This document shows, piece after piece, positions 19,689 through 28,898 of a DNA stretch of 64,000 bases. Below the pieces are notes generated by a model. That model was not told where the DNA came from. It saw only the letters and a list, made by a program, of their open reading frames with translations, and made no database searches. The DNA is from Trypanosoma brucei gambiense DAL972 (taxonomy: Eukaryota > Euglenozoa > Kinetoplastea > Trypanosomatida > Trypanosomatidae). The DNA lies in NCBI RefSeq assembly GCF_000210295.1, contig NC_026743.1, positions 2,356,001 through 2,420,000 of the forward strand, read 5' to 3'. A program made the position numbers and the translations under genes. Positions within the stretch are counted from its first letter, which is position 1, and each line of letters starts with the position of its first letter.

Positions 19689-21068
19689 ATGACGGCGGGA
19701 CTCGTTTCATCTTTCGGAAGGTGTGGCGGGGCTGCAGCTGCGCTTTCTACGGTGCTACACACTCGTCAGCCACTTCCATTTGTTTTTTTCACCAAGTGGG
19801 CGATGCACGACTTTCATACCTCCCGTTGGTCCCGCGCCAGGTCCGATTCACAGCTTCGCCGTACACATCTTGGTAGGAAGTGTACTGAAACACCCATGAT
19901 GGAAATGGTTTCGGTAAACCGTTACGGCGGAAATGCAAAACGTGAGGCGTTGGCACTGGCTTTTCGTACGTACCGTAGTGTGTGTCAATCATCCGAGACC
20001 CTGCAAGCTGGACGAGAAGCCGTGTCTCAAGTTCAACTGGATGACTTTGCATTTGGAGACGACGAAATGGAAGAGGTTGCGACCGATTTCGCATGTCTTT
20101 ACCTTAATGCCACTGTGCTTTTTGTGTCTCCACCCTCGGAGGAGATGATGGTGGGACTGCTATCTTGTCTATCAAAGGTGCTGCACAACTCATTCCACTG
20201 GGAATGTGTCCTCTCTGTGCTTGTTGCATTACTGCATCCAGAGGCAACATCTGCCAGGGTATTTGCCACAGCTTTTACCATGATGCTACGTGAATCACTG
20301 GGCGAAAGCGTACCAAAAACCTTCTCACGTGACGGTGTAGTGTTGTTGCTGCTTTCCGTAGCACGAGCCACTGCTATATTACGTGAAAATGAAGCGTCGA
20401 GTAAAGATATGGTCTACCTCCTTGCTCTCCAACAGAATGCCTTGGTGGAACTGTGTTGTACACCGGGAGCGGCCCCTTTACCACGGGAGGAGCTACTTGT
20501 TCTAACGGACGCCATCTGTTGGCGGTTTGCAGCCACCGGAGGGTGCTTACACTTGCGTGAGCCGTCACTTGACAGCGTGGTGAAGCAGCTGCAACTATCG
20601 AGTAAAACAGTACTTGATGTGCTGGTGGTGTCGGAGTGCGCAAAACTTTTCTGCGCTTCGTGTTTAGCTTTGGTCCCGCCTAGTTCAGAGGGGAATCCGC
20701 GGCCCCAGTGCCAGCACCAGTGGCAGACGACGCTCGATCCCCTCGTTTCTCATCTGGACCGGTTAGTCCGCGTACACTCCATTGTAGATGCTCTCTGTGT
20801 GTTCGTTGGGCTTTCGGTAAATGGCGATGCGAGAGCCCGGTATCGTAAATATCCATTGGCACTCCTGGAGCATCTACAGGAAGAACAAGACGTGGGAAAT
20901 ATATTTACTGAGTTGTTGAGGAGCGGTGGCAGCGATGTCTTCGCTGCCCTGACTAGTACCTTAACTGAGTTACACAACAGCGGAGAGGATGACTTAGCAG
21001 ATGCAGTAAGCCCCCTGTTAAACGCACTCTCTACAGAGGTACCGCGTGCGGCAGCGTCGTCCTCGTGA
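19689..21068 (+). CDS. Hypothetical protein with probable mitochondrial presequence, 459 aa
   Basis: I do not recognise this 459-aa protein. The first 65 residues are rich in Arg, Ser, Ala and aromatic residues and nearly free of acidic ones (MTAGLVSSFGRCGGAAAAL..., then KWAMHDFHTSRWSRARSD), which suits a mitochondrial targeting peptide. The rest is helical and Leu-rich with acidic patches, without a recognisable motif, Zn site or membrane span. It ends in a Ser/Ala tail. It directly precedes a large mitochondrial helical-repeat protein, but neighbours in a trypanosome transcription unit need not share a function. Start is the first ATG after the acceptor at 19542-19543. Confidence 0.8.
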   Translation: MTAGLVSSFGRCGGAAAALSTVLHTRQPLPFVFFTKWAMHDFHTSRWSRARSDSQLRRTHLGRKCTETPMMEMVSVNRYGGNAKREALALAFRTYRSVCQSSETLQAGREAVSQVQLDDFAFGDDEMEEVATDFACLYLNATVLFVSPPSEEMMVGLLSCLSKVLHNSFHWECVLSVLVALLHPEATSARVFATAFTMMLRESLGESVPKTFSRDGVVLLLLSVARATAILRENEASSKDMVYLLALQQNALVELCCTPGAAPLPREELLVLTDAICWRFAATGGCLHLREPSLDSVVKQLQLSSKTVLDVLVVSECAKLFCASCLALVPPSSEGNPRPQCQHQWQTTLDPLVSHLDRLVRVHSIVDALCVFVGLSVNGDARARYRKYPLALLEHLQEEQDVGNIFTELLRSGGSDVFAALTSTLTELHNSGEDDLADAVSPLLNALSTEVPRAAASSS

Positions 21069-21343
21069 CACACATGGAATTGTACGTGCATACCCTTCCT
21101 CACTCATCACACACGGGAAACCAGCTATTGTTTGCCGTGTGCAATCTGTAGAGAATATTCCGTGCACAGTTGCACCTTCTTCATTTGTTAAATGCTGGGT
21201 CTTCCGCTCTTCCTCATATGGCACACCAACACATGCATCCCTTTTGTTTACAAAACCATAGAAAGTATTCAATACACCGTGGGCAGGCTGAGCACATCTG
21301 CGAAACGAGTTAAGGCAGAGTTCTCCACACGTCGTAGGGAACA
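21069..21343 (+). other. Intergenic: short 3' UTR and splice region
   Basis: A compact 275-base gap with a modest pyrimidine stretch near 21185-21215 and several AGs before the paired ATGs at 21344 and 21347. No gene seen. Confidence 0.5.
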
Positions 21344-24300
21344 ATGATGGCCAACAAGCGGTTGTGCCGACACGCCTCGTCGCTTCTCTCTCCTTACACG
21401 ATGGTCCCAACGCCTATTGCGGCAACAGGGTCTTCATGTCTTTCACAGAGAACATCAGTGCCCTGCTCCCGCGCGGCACTCTTACAGGCCAAATGCTTTT
21501 CTTCTGAGAGACTCGCACGCCTGTTCGCGTTGGAGCTCAACAGAGCTCGAGCCGAGTACCGTCGCACTCCCACAAAGGCTCAGCAAGAGGCCTGCTTACG
21601 TACCATTGCAAGCGTGCCCCTTCAGCAGGTTCGTGGTCTTGATGGCAAGACGGTGGCACAGTGCTTAACCACCCTCGTGACGCTTGACGCACCAGCCGAT
21701 ATGCCAATTATTCATGATTGTGCGGTTTGGATTTCCGTACACCCTGACGCGTTGTCACCCCATTCACTCGCACAGTCACTTTACTCACTTGTGTGTCTAG
21801 AATACAGTGACTCGGCAAGTGTTGTGTGCGCTGTAAGGCAACAGCTGTTGAGTGCTATGGAGGATATGGCTGCCAGCAGCATTTGCATGGTGCTTGCTGC
21901 GGTGCTAACATCGTATGCCACTCCAGCGCGGGGACAACTGGCAGCCGGCGCTGGGAAAGGGAGCGAAGAGGGAGTCAGCGGCACGTTACAACTCCCCATG
22001 GATATGTCTCAACTTGCAGAACGTGCACTGCCGTTCATGGACGAAAGCCTGGGCTTGACCGAGAAGGCGATGGTTGCTGTGGCACTTGGGAAGTACCTTT
22101 CTCAGACAGCTACAGCAACCTGGACGGAGGGGCTTATTGCTGACCGTATAATGGCTCAGTTATCAGCGGTTGTATGGGGTTGTATCCCTGGTGCTGAACT
22201 CTCTGTTCTATCGATGGCCGATATTGTTGGTATCGTTTCTGTCTTGCATGTCGTGCCGTTACCAATCCGTGATTCAGTTGCAACTGCAGCTCTACAGGAA
22301 CTGAAGACTCGTGTGTGTAATCAGTCACTAGAGTCGTCACGAAGCGTTGTGCAAGTGGCCCGCGTCCTCAGTTGCCTCTGTAATGTTAATAGAGAGTGTG
22401 TGTACTACAGTGCCTCGCAGGATGTCTTGGAGAAGGTGGTTTCTGCACTAGAAACATATGTTGCTAGTGATGCCATTACACTAGATGCCGCGGCGAAACT
22501 TCTGGAGGAGTTTTCCAAAATCACCGGAAGTTCGATTGCAACGCCCCCTGCATTAACAAGGTACCTAGTACGCGCAATCAATGGCTCTAAGGAGAAATGG
22601 GATGCACAGTCGGTTCGTACTGTTCTCAGTGTCTTTAGCAAAGATAGTAGTTTACAGGCAGATGCGCAAGCCCTTGCGACACGTCGTGTGGAGCTCATCA
22701 AATCGAAATGTACCGCAGGAGCGTCAGTGGACGCAAGCGATGTTGCTGCTTTGCTAGTGGAGGGTATTGTCGATCCGCATGCAGAGTTGCTTGCAGAGAC
22801 AGTTACAAATAATATCAGCCGATGGAGTGTATCACAAGTTATGACATTCCTCCAGGCAGCTGCGCGTGTCAACGGTAAACCTACAAATGCTATTATGCGT
22901 GATGTGGCGTCGAAGCTGGTACCATGCATGGAAAAGGCCACAGCAGCGCAAGTTGCGGCAGTAATGTCATCTTACGGCCGTGCCCGTGTGAGGAATGATG
23001 CTTTCTGTGCTGCGGTCACCAGTCGCGCTGCTCTATTAGGCCCAGAGCTGACCCTACAGCAAATAAGCACGATACTGGGAGGTCTTGCTGCCGTCGAGTA
23101 TCGTGATACGAAGCTGTTTCTTGATGTGGCACCCACAGTTATCGCTCAATCTGCTACAGCTGACGCGACACAAACTGCCAATTTGTTAGCAGCATATGCC
23201 AAGATGCTTGTATGGAACTTCAAAGTGATTTGGTCACTCGCTGAGCGCGCATCGGTTATCCACGAACAGTTCACGTTAACACAGGTGTTTGCTGTGGTGG
23301 CATCACTTAATCGCATGGACGTACAGCACGACGTTTTGGTGCAAGCATTGCTTCGGAAGGCGATCCGATGCGCCTCGGACGATCCCAACTTACCGCTTCC
23401 CGATGTGGTTATGATACTGAGTGCTTTCTCTCGCAGCGGTGTATGGGATGCTACCCTTTTTGCGGACCTAGGAAAGCGTGTGGTGCAGCAACAACAATCT
23501 CTAACACCGGAAGAGCTGGCAGAAACTTTGATGGCCTTTGCACGTGTCGGTCTCACCCAGTATAACATCTTTGACGAGCTGACACTTCGTGCTCTTGCCG
23601 TGGCCCCTACATGCTCACTTATGGCACTGGCGAACGTGTCAGTGGCGTACGCCACTATTGGGTGCAAGCATGAGGAGCTTTTTTCGATTATTGCAGATCG
23701 CTTCGTGAATCAAAAACTCGACGTTCCGGCTGTGACAATTGCCTCGGTTCTAAGCGCCTTCGCAGCGATTGGTATTCGGAACGATCGGCTCTTCATTGAG
23801 GCCATTCCACGCGTGCGCCATGTCGGGCAATACGGGACGCCGAAGGATATAACAAATGTGGTGTACGCATATTCTCAAGTTGGCCTATGGCACTACAAAT
23901 TGTTTGTAAGGCTTGCTGACCGAGCGGTCCAGCTCCGTGGCGAGTTCCGTTGCGACCAGCTTGCGCGGCTGTTGGAGGCTTATGCCCGTGTTGACATGAG
24001 GTATGAAAAACTCTTTGTGGAATTCTCTCCACGTGTTCAAACAGTGGCCCATCTTCTTACAGCGGGCGAGATATCGACAGTTGTGAACGCCTACGCAAAG
24101 GTGCGTGTACTTGACACTGCAGTGTTTAAGGCTTGCGTTGACCGAGCGCAGGAGGTACTGAACTCATTCGAGCAGAGTGAAGCCGCACTGTTGGTGGGCG
24201 CGCTGCGAAAAGCAAAGTTCGATCATGAGGGTCTCGCAGTATCACTGGGAAAGATGTTCCCCGGTATGATGGCTTCACTCCAGCAAGTGGAGGACGAAGA

Positions 24301-24418
24301 AAGGGAAGTGGGTACAACTCCGGCGGGCGGCAACGAGGGTGACGAAACAATTTTGGTAAACTCGAACGATTTGGGGTCATCAGTGGTTGAGGCAGCCGAT
24401 GGGGGAGCATCAGCGTGA
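21344..24418 (+). CDS. Mitochondrial helical-repeat (OPR/RAP-like) protein, 1024 aa
   Basis: A 1024-aa solenoid protein. The N-terminus (MMANKRLCRHASSLLSPY...) is basic and Ser/Ala-rich, like a mitochondrial presequence. From about residue 500 onward, roughly 36-40-residue repeats share the pattern ..hhxAhAxhxhxxxxLFxxhxxRh. Examples are LAETLMAFARVGLTQYNIFD, SVLSAFAAIGIRNDRLFIEA, NVVYAYSQVGLWHYKLFVRL and RLLEAYARVDMRYEKLFVEF. Earlier parts carry weaker copies. Such repeats are typical of organellar RNA-binding proteins (OPR and the repeats ahead of RAP domains). No RAP domain is seen at the end, which is a short acidic tail. A role in mitochondrial RNA processing, editing or ribosome assembly is inferred. 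Two ATGs in a row mark the start; the second (21347) would differ by one residue. Confidence 0.85.
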   Translation: MMANKRLCRHASSLLSPYTMVPTPIAATGSSCLSQRTSVPCSRAALLQAKCFSSERLARLFALELNRARAEYRRTPTKAQQEACLRTIASVPLQQVRGLDGKTVAQCLTTLVTLDAPADMPIIHDCAVWISVHPDALSPHSLAQSLYSLVCLEYSDSASVVCAVRQQLLSAMEDMAASSICMVLAAVLTSYATPARGQLAAGAGKGSEEGVSGTLQLPMDMSQLAERALPFMDESLGLTEKAMVAVALGKYLSQTATATWTEGLIADRIMAQLSAVVWGCIPGAELSVLSMADIVGIVSVLHVVPLPIRDSVATAALQELKTRVCNQSLESSRSVVQVARVLSCLCNVNRECVYYSASQDVLEKVVSALETYVASDAITLDAAAKLLEEFSKITGSSIATPPALTRYLVRAINGSKEKWDAQSVRTVLSVFSKDSSLQADAQALATRRVELIKSKCTAGASVDASDVAALLVEGIVDPHAELLAETVTNNISRWSVSQVMTFLQAAARVNGKPTNAIMRDVASKLVPCMEKATAAQVAAVMSSYGRARVRNDAFCAAVTSRAALLGPELTLQQISTILGGLAAVEYRDTKLFLDVAPTVIAQSATADATQTANLLAAYAKMLVWNFKVIWSLAERASVIHEQFTLTQVFAVVASLNRMDVQHDVLVQALLRKAIRCASDDPNLPLPDVVMILSAFSRSGVWDATLFADLGKRVVQQQQSLTPEELAETLMAFARVGLTQYNIFDELTLRALAVAPTCSLMALANVSVAYATIGCKHEELFSIIADRFVNQKLDVPAVTIASVLSAFAAIGIRNDRLFIEAIPRVRHVGQYGTPKDITNVVYAYSQVGLWHYKLFVRLADRAVQLRGEFRCDQLARLLEAYARVDMRYEKLFVEFSPRVQTVAHLLTAGEISTVVNAYAKVRVLDTAVFKACVDRAQEVLNSFEQSEAALLVGALRKAKFDHEGLAVSLGKMFPGMMASLQQVEDEEREVGTTPAGGNEGDETILVNSNDLGSSVVEAADGGASA

Positions 24419-24984
24419 AAATCTTCAAATGAGTAAGATGAAAAATAGGGAAACATATTGCTTTCTATTTGGATGCAATATCCAACGCCCTTTTGAATAC
24501 ACACCGACTTTTCATCGTCGTTATACCTACAGGAACTCCTTTCACCTCCCCCATGAGCAAATGGTTCCGTGTTTGTTGCAAGAACTTTACTTATAAGATG
24601 TAAGTGTTGTAACTAGTGGTGTTCTTTATGCTGTTGTTCGCGGACCACATGGCGGATGAAGCTGACTAAATTGCCCAACTACGGGGGAGTTGAATTGAAA
24701 GGTTCTAACTAACTCCGGTGCCGAAATCGGCTCACCCAGCACATATGCATGTGTGCATATTGCTGCTTGCCTTACCTTTTTTTATGTGCGTGGGTTTTCT
24801 CTTCGCGACCATTTGTTCGGCATTTCTGCGCGGCCCATCGTGCGGCAGACGCTTACCCATTCTGGTACGCACTTTACTTTTCTCAACATCGGTTTCACCT
24901 TGGTTCAAGGTTTTTTCTACGCTTTCCGAAACTCTTTTTACCTGTATTCCAGGGCCGAAGCTTATCCAGATAATAAATAGGGCG
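24419..24984 (+). other. Intergenic: 3' UTR and strong splice tract
   Basis: No gene seen. From about 24765 to 24950 the + strand is pyrimidine-rich and ends in an AG at 24951-24952. The frame of the next gene stays open through this region, with an ATG at 24745, which gives a false hydrophobic N-terminus. Confidence 0.65.
24951..24952 (+). promoter_or_regulatory. Spliced-leader acceptor deciding the start at 24985
   Basis: The AG follows a long T/C-rich run (about 24900-24950). No ATG lies between it and 24985, so the mature mRNA should begin after it and start translation at 24985. Confidence 0.65.
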
Positions 24985-26010
24985 ATGAGCTCAAGGAACT
25001 GCAGCCTTTCGCAAGGTAGGTTACTCTCCCGGCAGAAGCGCCCACTAGTTGTGGCACAGTTTCTGAACAAAGTTCCAATAGAAGACCGTCATGCGGCTAC
25101 AAATGCGCTGCTTTGCCTGGGACTCCGCGCATACAAGATGGTCCACGCCACCACCCCTCCAGATATGCAAACACTACGGTCTGCGGTTTCTGCGGAGATC
25201 TCCGCGGTAGCCAGCGGATCTGAGGGCTTAAATGACCAAAAGATAGATGAAGGTACAGCAAGCGGGCGCCAGCGGGGGGCTGTAGATGACGTTGATGCGT
25301 TTCTGTTTGCACGCCGCGAACGCGGACAGGCGCCTTCATCCTCGCCCCCTGTGGATAGGCGTTTGGAGGGAAATACGGAAGAGGAGGAGTTTTACACGCG
25401 TATCGAGAGTGTAAGAAATGTTGGCGAACCCTCATACCATGATAGAATGCCCCAGTTGATGGAGGATGTTGATGTATATTCTTCAAGTAAGAGCGGTGCG
25501 GACACCAGGGCGCTGAATCGATTGGCTGGCGACGGAGGTGAAAGCGACAGAGCTGCGGGCAAATCGGGGTGCTTCACTGATGTGCTTGATTTTGTTACGA
25601 ACTGTGCCGTAGGAAGTTTGTCATTGTGCACTCCGACGCGCTGTCGAGAAGCAGCGAATGTCAGCTCCTCCCCACCCGCTAACTGTTACAACGCTCCAGG
25701 TTCCGAACAACCCAACATGGGGCACGCTTCACCACTACGTGCGAGTGGAAGCCAAGACCTCCCTCTCGGTGGAATGAAAAAGTTTAACATGAACACAGTG
25801 GTGCCGTTGCTGGACGATAATGGTGTTGTTTATCCTGTGGAATTCATTCACCATCTAATGGCCCGCATCAAAAGCACACGCGGCGTGCGGGAAAACCCCA
25901 TTCTTGTTGCGGCCTACATGCCACAGTCGTTGGCTGTCTACACATTGCAGGGAAGCTTTGGGGATCTTTACAGAAGCCTTTTGGTTTCCTACCATGTTTC
26001 CATGTGGTGA
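24985..26010 (+). CDS. Hypothetical protein, 341 aa
   Basis: I do not recognise this protein. Starting at MSSRNCSLSQGRLL it is 341 aa: a basic, helical N-terminal part (LSRQKRPLVVAQFLNKVPIE...), a long polar Ser/Glu/Asp-rich central region that looks disordered, and a more ordered C-terminal 80 residues (MKKFNMNTVVPLLDDNGVVY, then FIHHLMARIKSTRGVRENPI). The same frame extends upstream to an ATG at 24745, adding a strongly hydrophobic stretch that looks like a signal anchor. Those residues are the translated polypyrimidine tract ahead of the acceptor at 24951-24952 and are probably not in the mRNA. The gap to the next gene is only 265 bases. Confidence 0.7.
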   Translation: MSSRNCSLSQGRLLSRQKRPLVVAQFLNKVPIEDRHAATNALLCLGLRAYKMVHATTPPDMQTLRSAVSAEISAVASGSEGLNDQKIDEGTASGRQRGAVDDVDAFLFARRERGQAPSSSPPVDRRLEGNTEEEEFYTRIESVRNVGEPSYHDRMPQLMEDVDVYSSSKSGADTRALNRLAGDGGESDRAAGKSGCFTDVLDFVTNCAVGSLSLCTPTRCREAANVSSSPPANCYNAPGSEQPNMGHASPLRASGSQDLPLGGMKKFNMNTVVPLLDDNGVVYPVEFIHHLMARIKSTRGVRENPILVAAYMPQSLAVYTLQGSFGDLYRSLLVSYHVSMW

Positions 26011-26275
26011 GAACGAGATGTTCCTTAGTCTAGTCGGGGATGCGCTCCAATTTCCTCATGTATTGTTTCGGATGTTTTTTGCTCAAAGGATGCTGTTTCC
26101 ACTTGCATGTCCCCCACCTAAGTCCGTTATAAAGTTTTGTGTTTTTCTCACAGTTCATCGTTTCTTTTCTACCCCTTCAACATTGATAACAAAAGTGTGC
26201 TCGGCTGTTCGCATTATCAGTGGCGGCGAGGGAGGTGCAGAGAACGGAGACTACTTCCGTAAGTCTTTGAATATA

Positions 26276-26881
26276 ATGACTGACGCCAGTAAAACAACCA
26301 AATCTGTTGAGAACGCTAATATCCCCACGTTGACATTTGTCACGGGGAATGCCGGTAAGCTTCGCGAGGTGCAGGCCTGCCTTGGCGGCTACGTCACGAC
26401 CGAATCGGTGAAATTGGACCTTCCAGAAATACAGGCCTCATCGGTTTCACAAGTGAGTCGAGAGAAGGCTCTCCTTGCGTACGAACGGCTAAAGAAGCCG
26501 GTGCTCGTAGAGGACACTGGGCTGTCTTTTGAGGCTCTGGGAGGAATGCCCGGTCCATATGTCCGTTGGTTCCTCGACGCTGTTGGACCTATTGGACTCG
26601 CCAAAATGCTCAACGGCTTCGAGTCCCGCAGCGCTCAGGTGGACTGCGTCTTCACCTACTGCGCCTCACCGGGAGAAGTGCTTCAGTTCATCGGGAGCAG
26701 TCGCGGCAGTATTTCAATGGTACCACGTGGCGAAGGTGGTTTTGGGTTCGACACCATTTTTATGCCAGACGATGGCAATGGGCAAACATTTGCAGAGATG
26801 TCTGCAAGCACAAAAAACACAATATCACATCGGGCCAGAGCACTGGTGGAAGTAAGGAAGCATTTTGAAAATAGCAAATAG
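26276..26881 (+). CDS. ITPA: Inosine triphosphate pyrophosphatase (ITPase/HAM1)
   Basis: A 201-aa enzyme of the HAM1/ITPA family, which hydrolyses ITP, dITP and XTP to the monophosphates and pyrophosphate and so cleans the nucleotide pool. All family signatures are present: FVTGNAGKLREVQ near the N-terminus (nucleotide/phosphate binding), VEDTGLSFEALGGMPGPYVRWF in the middle (catalytic acidic residues), and GGFGFDTIFMPDDGNGQTFAEMS followed by KNTISHRARAL at the C-terminal end. Length matches the human enzyme (194 aa). The frame is open far upstream, but the acceptor AG at 26152-26153 follows a tract, and the first ATG after it is 26276. The protein looks cytosolic, with no targeting signal visible. 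Assignment is certain. Confidence 0.96.
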   Translation: MTDASKTTKSVENANIPTLTFVTGNAGKLREVQACLGGYVTTESVKLDLPEIQASSVSQVSREKALLAYERLKKPVLVEDTGLSFEALGGMPGPYVRWFLDAVGPIGLAKMLNGFESRSAQVDCVFTYCASPGEVLQFIGSSRGSISMVPRGEGGFGFDTIFMPDDGNGQTFAEMSASTKNTISHRARALVEVRKHFENSK

Positions 26882-27674
26882 GGTGCTGTCGTTGGTGTGG
26901 TGATCGACATGGGAAACGACACACTGAGGGAAGTTGATGCGGTTGTGGTATCGTTGCGCCTCGTATGTGTGACTTTGGTGCGGACTCATTGGTTCTACAG
27001 TCGGCCACGATCATACCAGGACTCCATGGTTCGATTTGAGTTTGGTGGAAAAGTGTACTGCTCCCCGTCGTTTGATGGGCAGTGAAAAGCAGGGAATGGG
27101 ATGTTCACCCGTAGAAAAGACAAATGCGGAAACTGCAGCTTTAAACAAGATTCTGAGGTTCTTTAAGTTGTTTTTTTTGTGTGTGTGCACGACAGCGTCA
27201 TGCAAGGAAGCGATGACTCCAATCGACTTCACACGCGTGCACCGTGTTGCGTCGGAAGCAAGCCACACAGCTACTCTTACCCTCCGTCGATAGGCCGTGT
27301 CCGAGGCATGTGGGAAGGTTACCGCACGTTGGATTGTTGATATGATCTTGTGGTTTGGTGCTCGTACTTATTGGAGTGGAGCACTTCTCGCGGCTGCGGC
27401 AACGGATTGCTCCTCATGCAACCCATCTAACTGACTCTCTTTTACCTATCGCACATTTTCCCACATGTATACCTTAACTTCATCTCCTGTCCTTAGGATC
27501 AACTAAAGGGGGAACTAAAAAGGAGTGCAACGAAACTTCCCGGGTGTATCGCGGAAGAAAACAAGGCGAAAAGCAAGTGAAGTATTGTTGGAAAGATCAT
27601 ACCCACACGTTCCTGTAGTAGGTAACCATCTGACATTTTGGAATTGCAATTTTTCCCATTCCTCGGCCGATATA
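26882..27674 (+). other. Intergenic: ITPase 3' UTR and esterase splice region
   Basis: No gene seen; short frames here begin at TTG or lack an acceptor. A T/C-rich run at about 27430-27494 ends in AG at 27495-27496. After that no ATG occurs in any frame until 27675. Confidence 0.6.
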
Positions 27675-28898
27675 ATGCAACGCCGCACACCAGTTTTGCT
27701 TTTGCTGCTGTGCTCTCTCTTAACCCTTCCCAATGATACGGTTGCACGGCCCAAGATGAGTCGAAGAGAACTGAGAAGATATCTCCCTCGGGAACCACCA
27801 GCAGAGCCCTCATTTCATCACCTTCGAAGCGTAGTCTTGCTTCAACGCACCGGAAGTGAGAAGGATTCAGTATCAGAGTGTAATGGAGAAACTCCATTTC
27901 CCACGGGAGAACCGGTTTTGGTCAACACAACACTGACCGACGGCACCAAACGTCGGTTCGTCATCTACGTTCCTAGTTCATATGCCGAGCGGAAAGAAAA
28001 GGTTAGCCTGAAACTTCTATTTCATGGCCTTGCGGGTGATTGTGCCACCTTTCTTAACACTACAGGTTTCATTCCGCATGCAGAAAAGGATGGCTACATC
28101 TTAGCGAGTGCTTGTGGAACTTCCAGTTTGATGGGTGCTGGATGGAACGCCGGTGAGTGTTGCCTTTTCTTTAATGGCGCCGCCCCTAATGACACTGAGT
28201 TCGCGAAACACATCATCGATGTTGTATCATCCAAGGCGTGCGTGGACCGGAATAAGGTAATGTCGGTCGGTTACAGCAATGGGGCAATGCTGTCCGAATT
28301 GCTTGCTTGTCAGAACCCTCCTATTGTGCGAGCCGTCGCTTCTGTTGCCGGCACTCTGGCAATGTCTCCGGGTGGCGAAGGCGGTATCGCAGCGTGTGCA
28401 AAGATGTTGCGGGGTGGTGAAAGCGGCTGCAGGACTAGCATATTGAAGATTAATGGCATGCGCGATGGGTACGTCCCATTTCGTGGGAGTTCTTTTCTCA
28501 ATTTACCGGCCATTTCTGAAAATGTCAAGGGTTGGGTCAGTGCCAACGGTTGCCGCGGACGCGGAGTCACAACAATTAGCAATAGCAAGTTTCGGAACAA
28601 GGTGTACAATGATTGCAGTAGCGAAAACGGTGTGCTTTATCGGTTCTGGTGCTTCATACACCGACTGGCACATTTTCCTACTGGATTAGGGAGCAAAAAG
28701 AGTACCGATGTGAATACTAGTGATGCCAATGAAAAAGATGCAACTGGTGAAGATGCTCCAGCAACCGAGACTTGTAAAAAAACTGTTGTCGAGTCGGTTT
28801 ATGCGTTGGAGGGTACTCACGAGTGGCCCAATAAAGAAAATTTCTCGGCAACGGCCTATATATATGAATTCGGAAAGCGTGTACTCGGCAGTTATTGA
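27675..28898 (+). CDS. Secreted PHB-depolymerase/feruloyl-esterase-like alpha/beta hydrolase
   Basis: A 407-aa protein with a clear signal peptide: MQRR followed by a Leu-rich core (TPVLLLLLCSLLTL) and a likely cleavage near residues 20-26. The body is an alpha/beta hydrolase of the LpqC / poly(3-hydroxybutyrate) depolymerase / feruloyl esterase type. It has KLLFHGLAGD for the oxyanion strand, GYSNGAM with the nucleophile Ser near residue 201, INGMRDGYVPFRG with the acid Asp near 264, and GTHEWP with the His near 382 (family GGH.WP). An insertion rich in Lys, Asp and Thr sits before the His. Several N-glycosylation sequons (for example NTT, NDT) fit a secretory route. Physiological substrate unknown. 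Start is the first ATG after the acceptor at 27495-27496. Confidence 0.87.
   Translation: MQRRTPVLLLLLCSLLTLPNDTVARPKMSRRELRRYLPREPPAEPSFHHLRSVVLLQRTGSEKDSVSECNGETPFPTGEPVLVNTTLTDGTKRRFVIYVPSSYAERKEKVSLKLLFHGLAGDCATFLNTTGFIPHAEKDGYILASACGTSSLMGAGWNAGECCLFFNGAAPNDTEFAKHIIDVVSSKACVDRNKVMSVGYSNGAMLSELLACQNPPIVRAVASVAGTLAMSPGGEGGIAACAKMLRGGESGCRTSILKINGMRDGYVPFRGSSFLNLPAISENVKGWVSANGCRGRGVTTISNSKFRNKVYNDCSSENGVLYRFWCFIHRLAHFPTGLGSKKSTDVNTSDANEKDATGEDAPATETCKKTVVESVYALEGTHEWPNKENFSATAYIYEFGKRVLGSY

Noticed and set aside
27020..27045. Sequence resembling a tRNA B box (GGTTCGATT)
   Set aside because: No matching A box or cloverleaf pairing around it.
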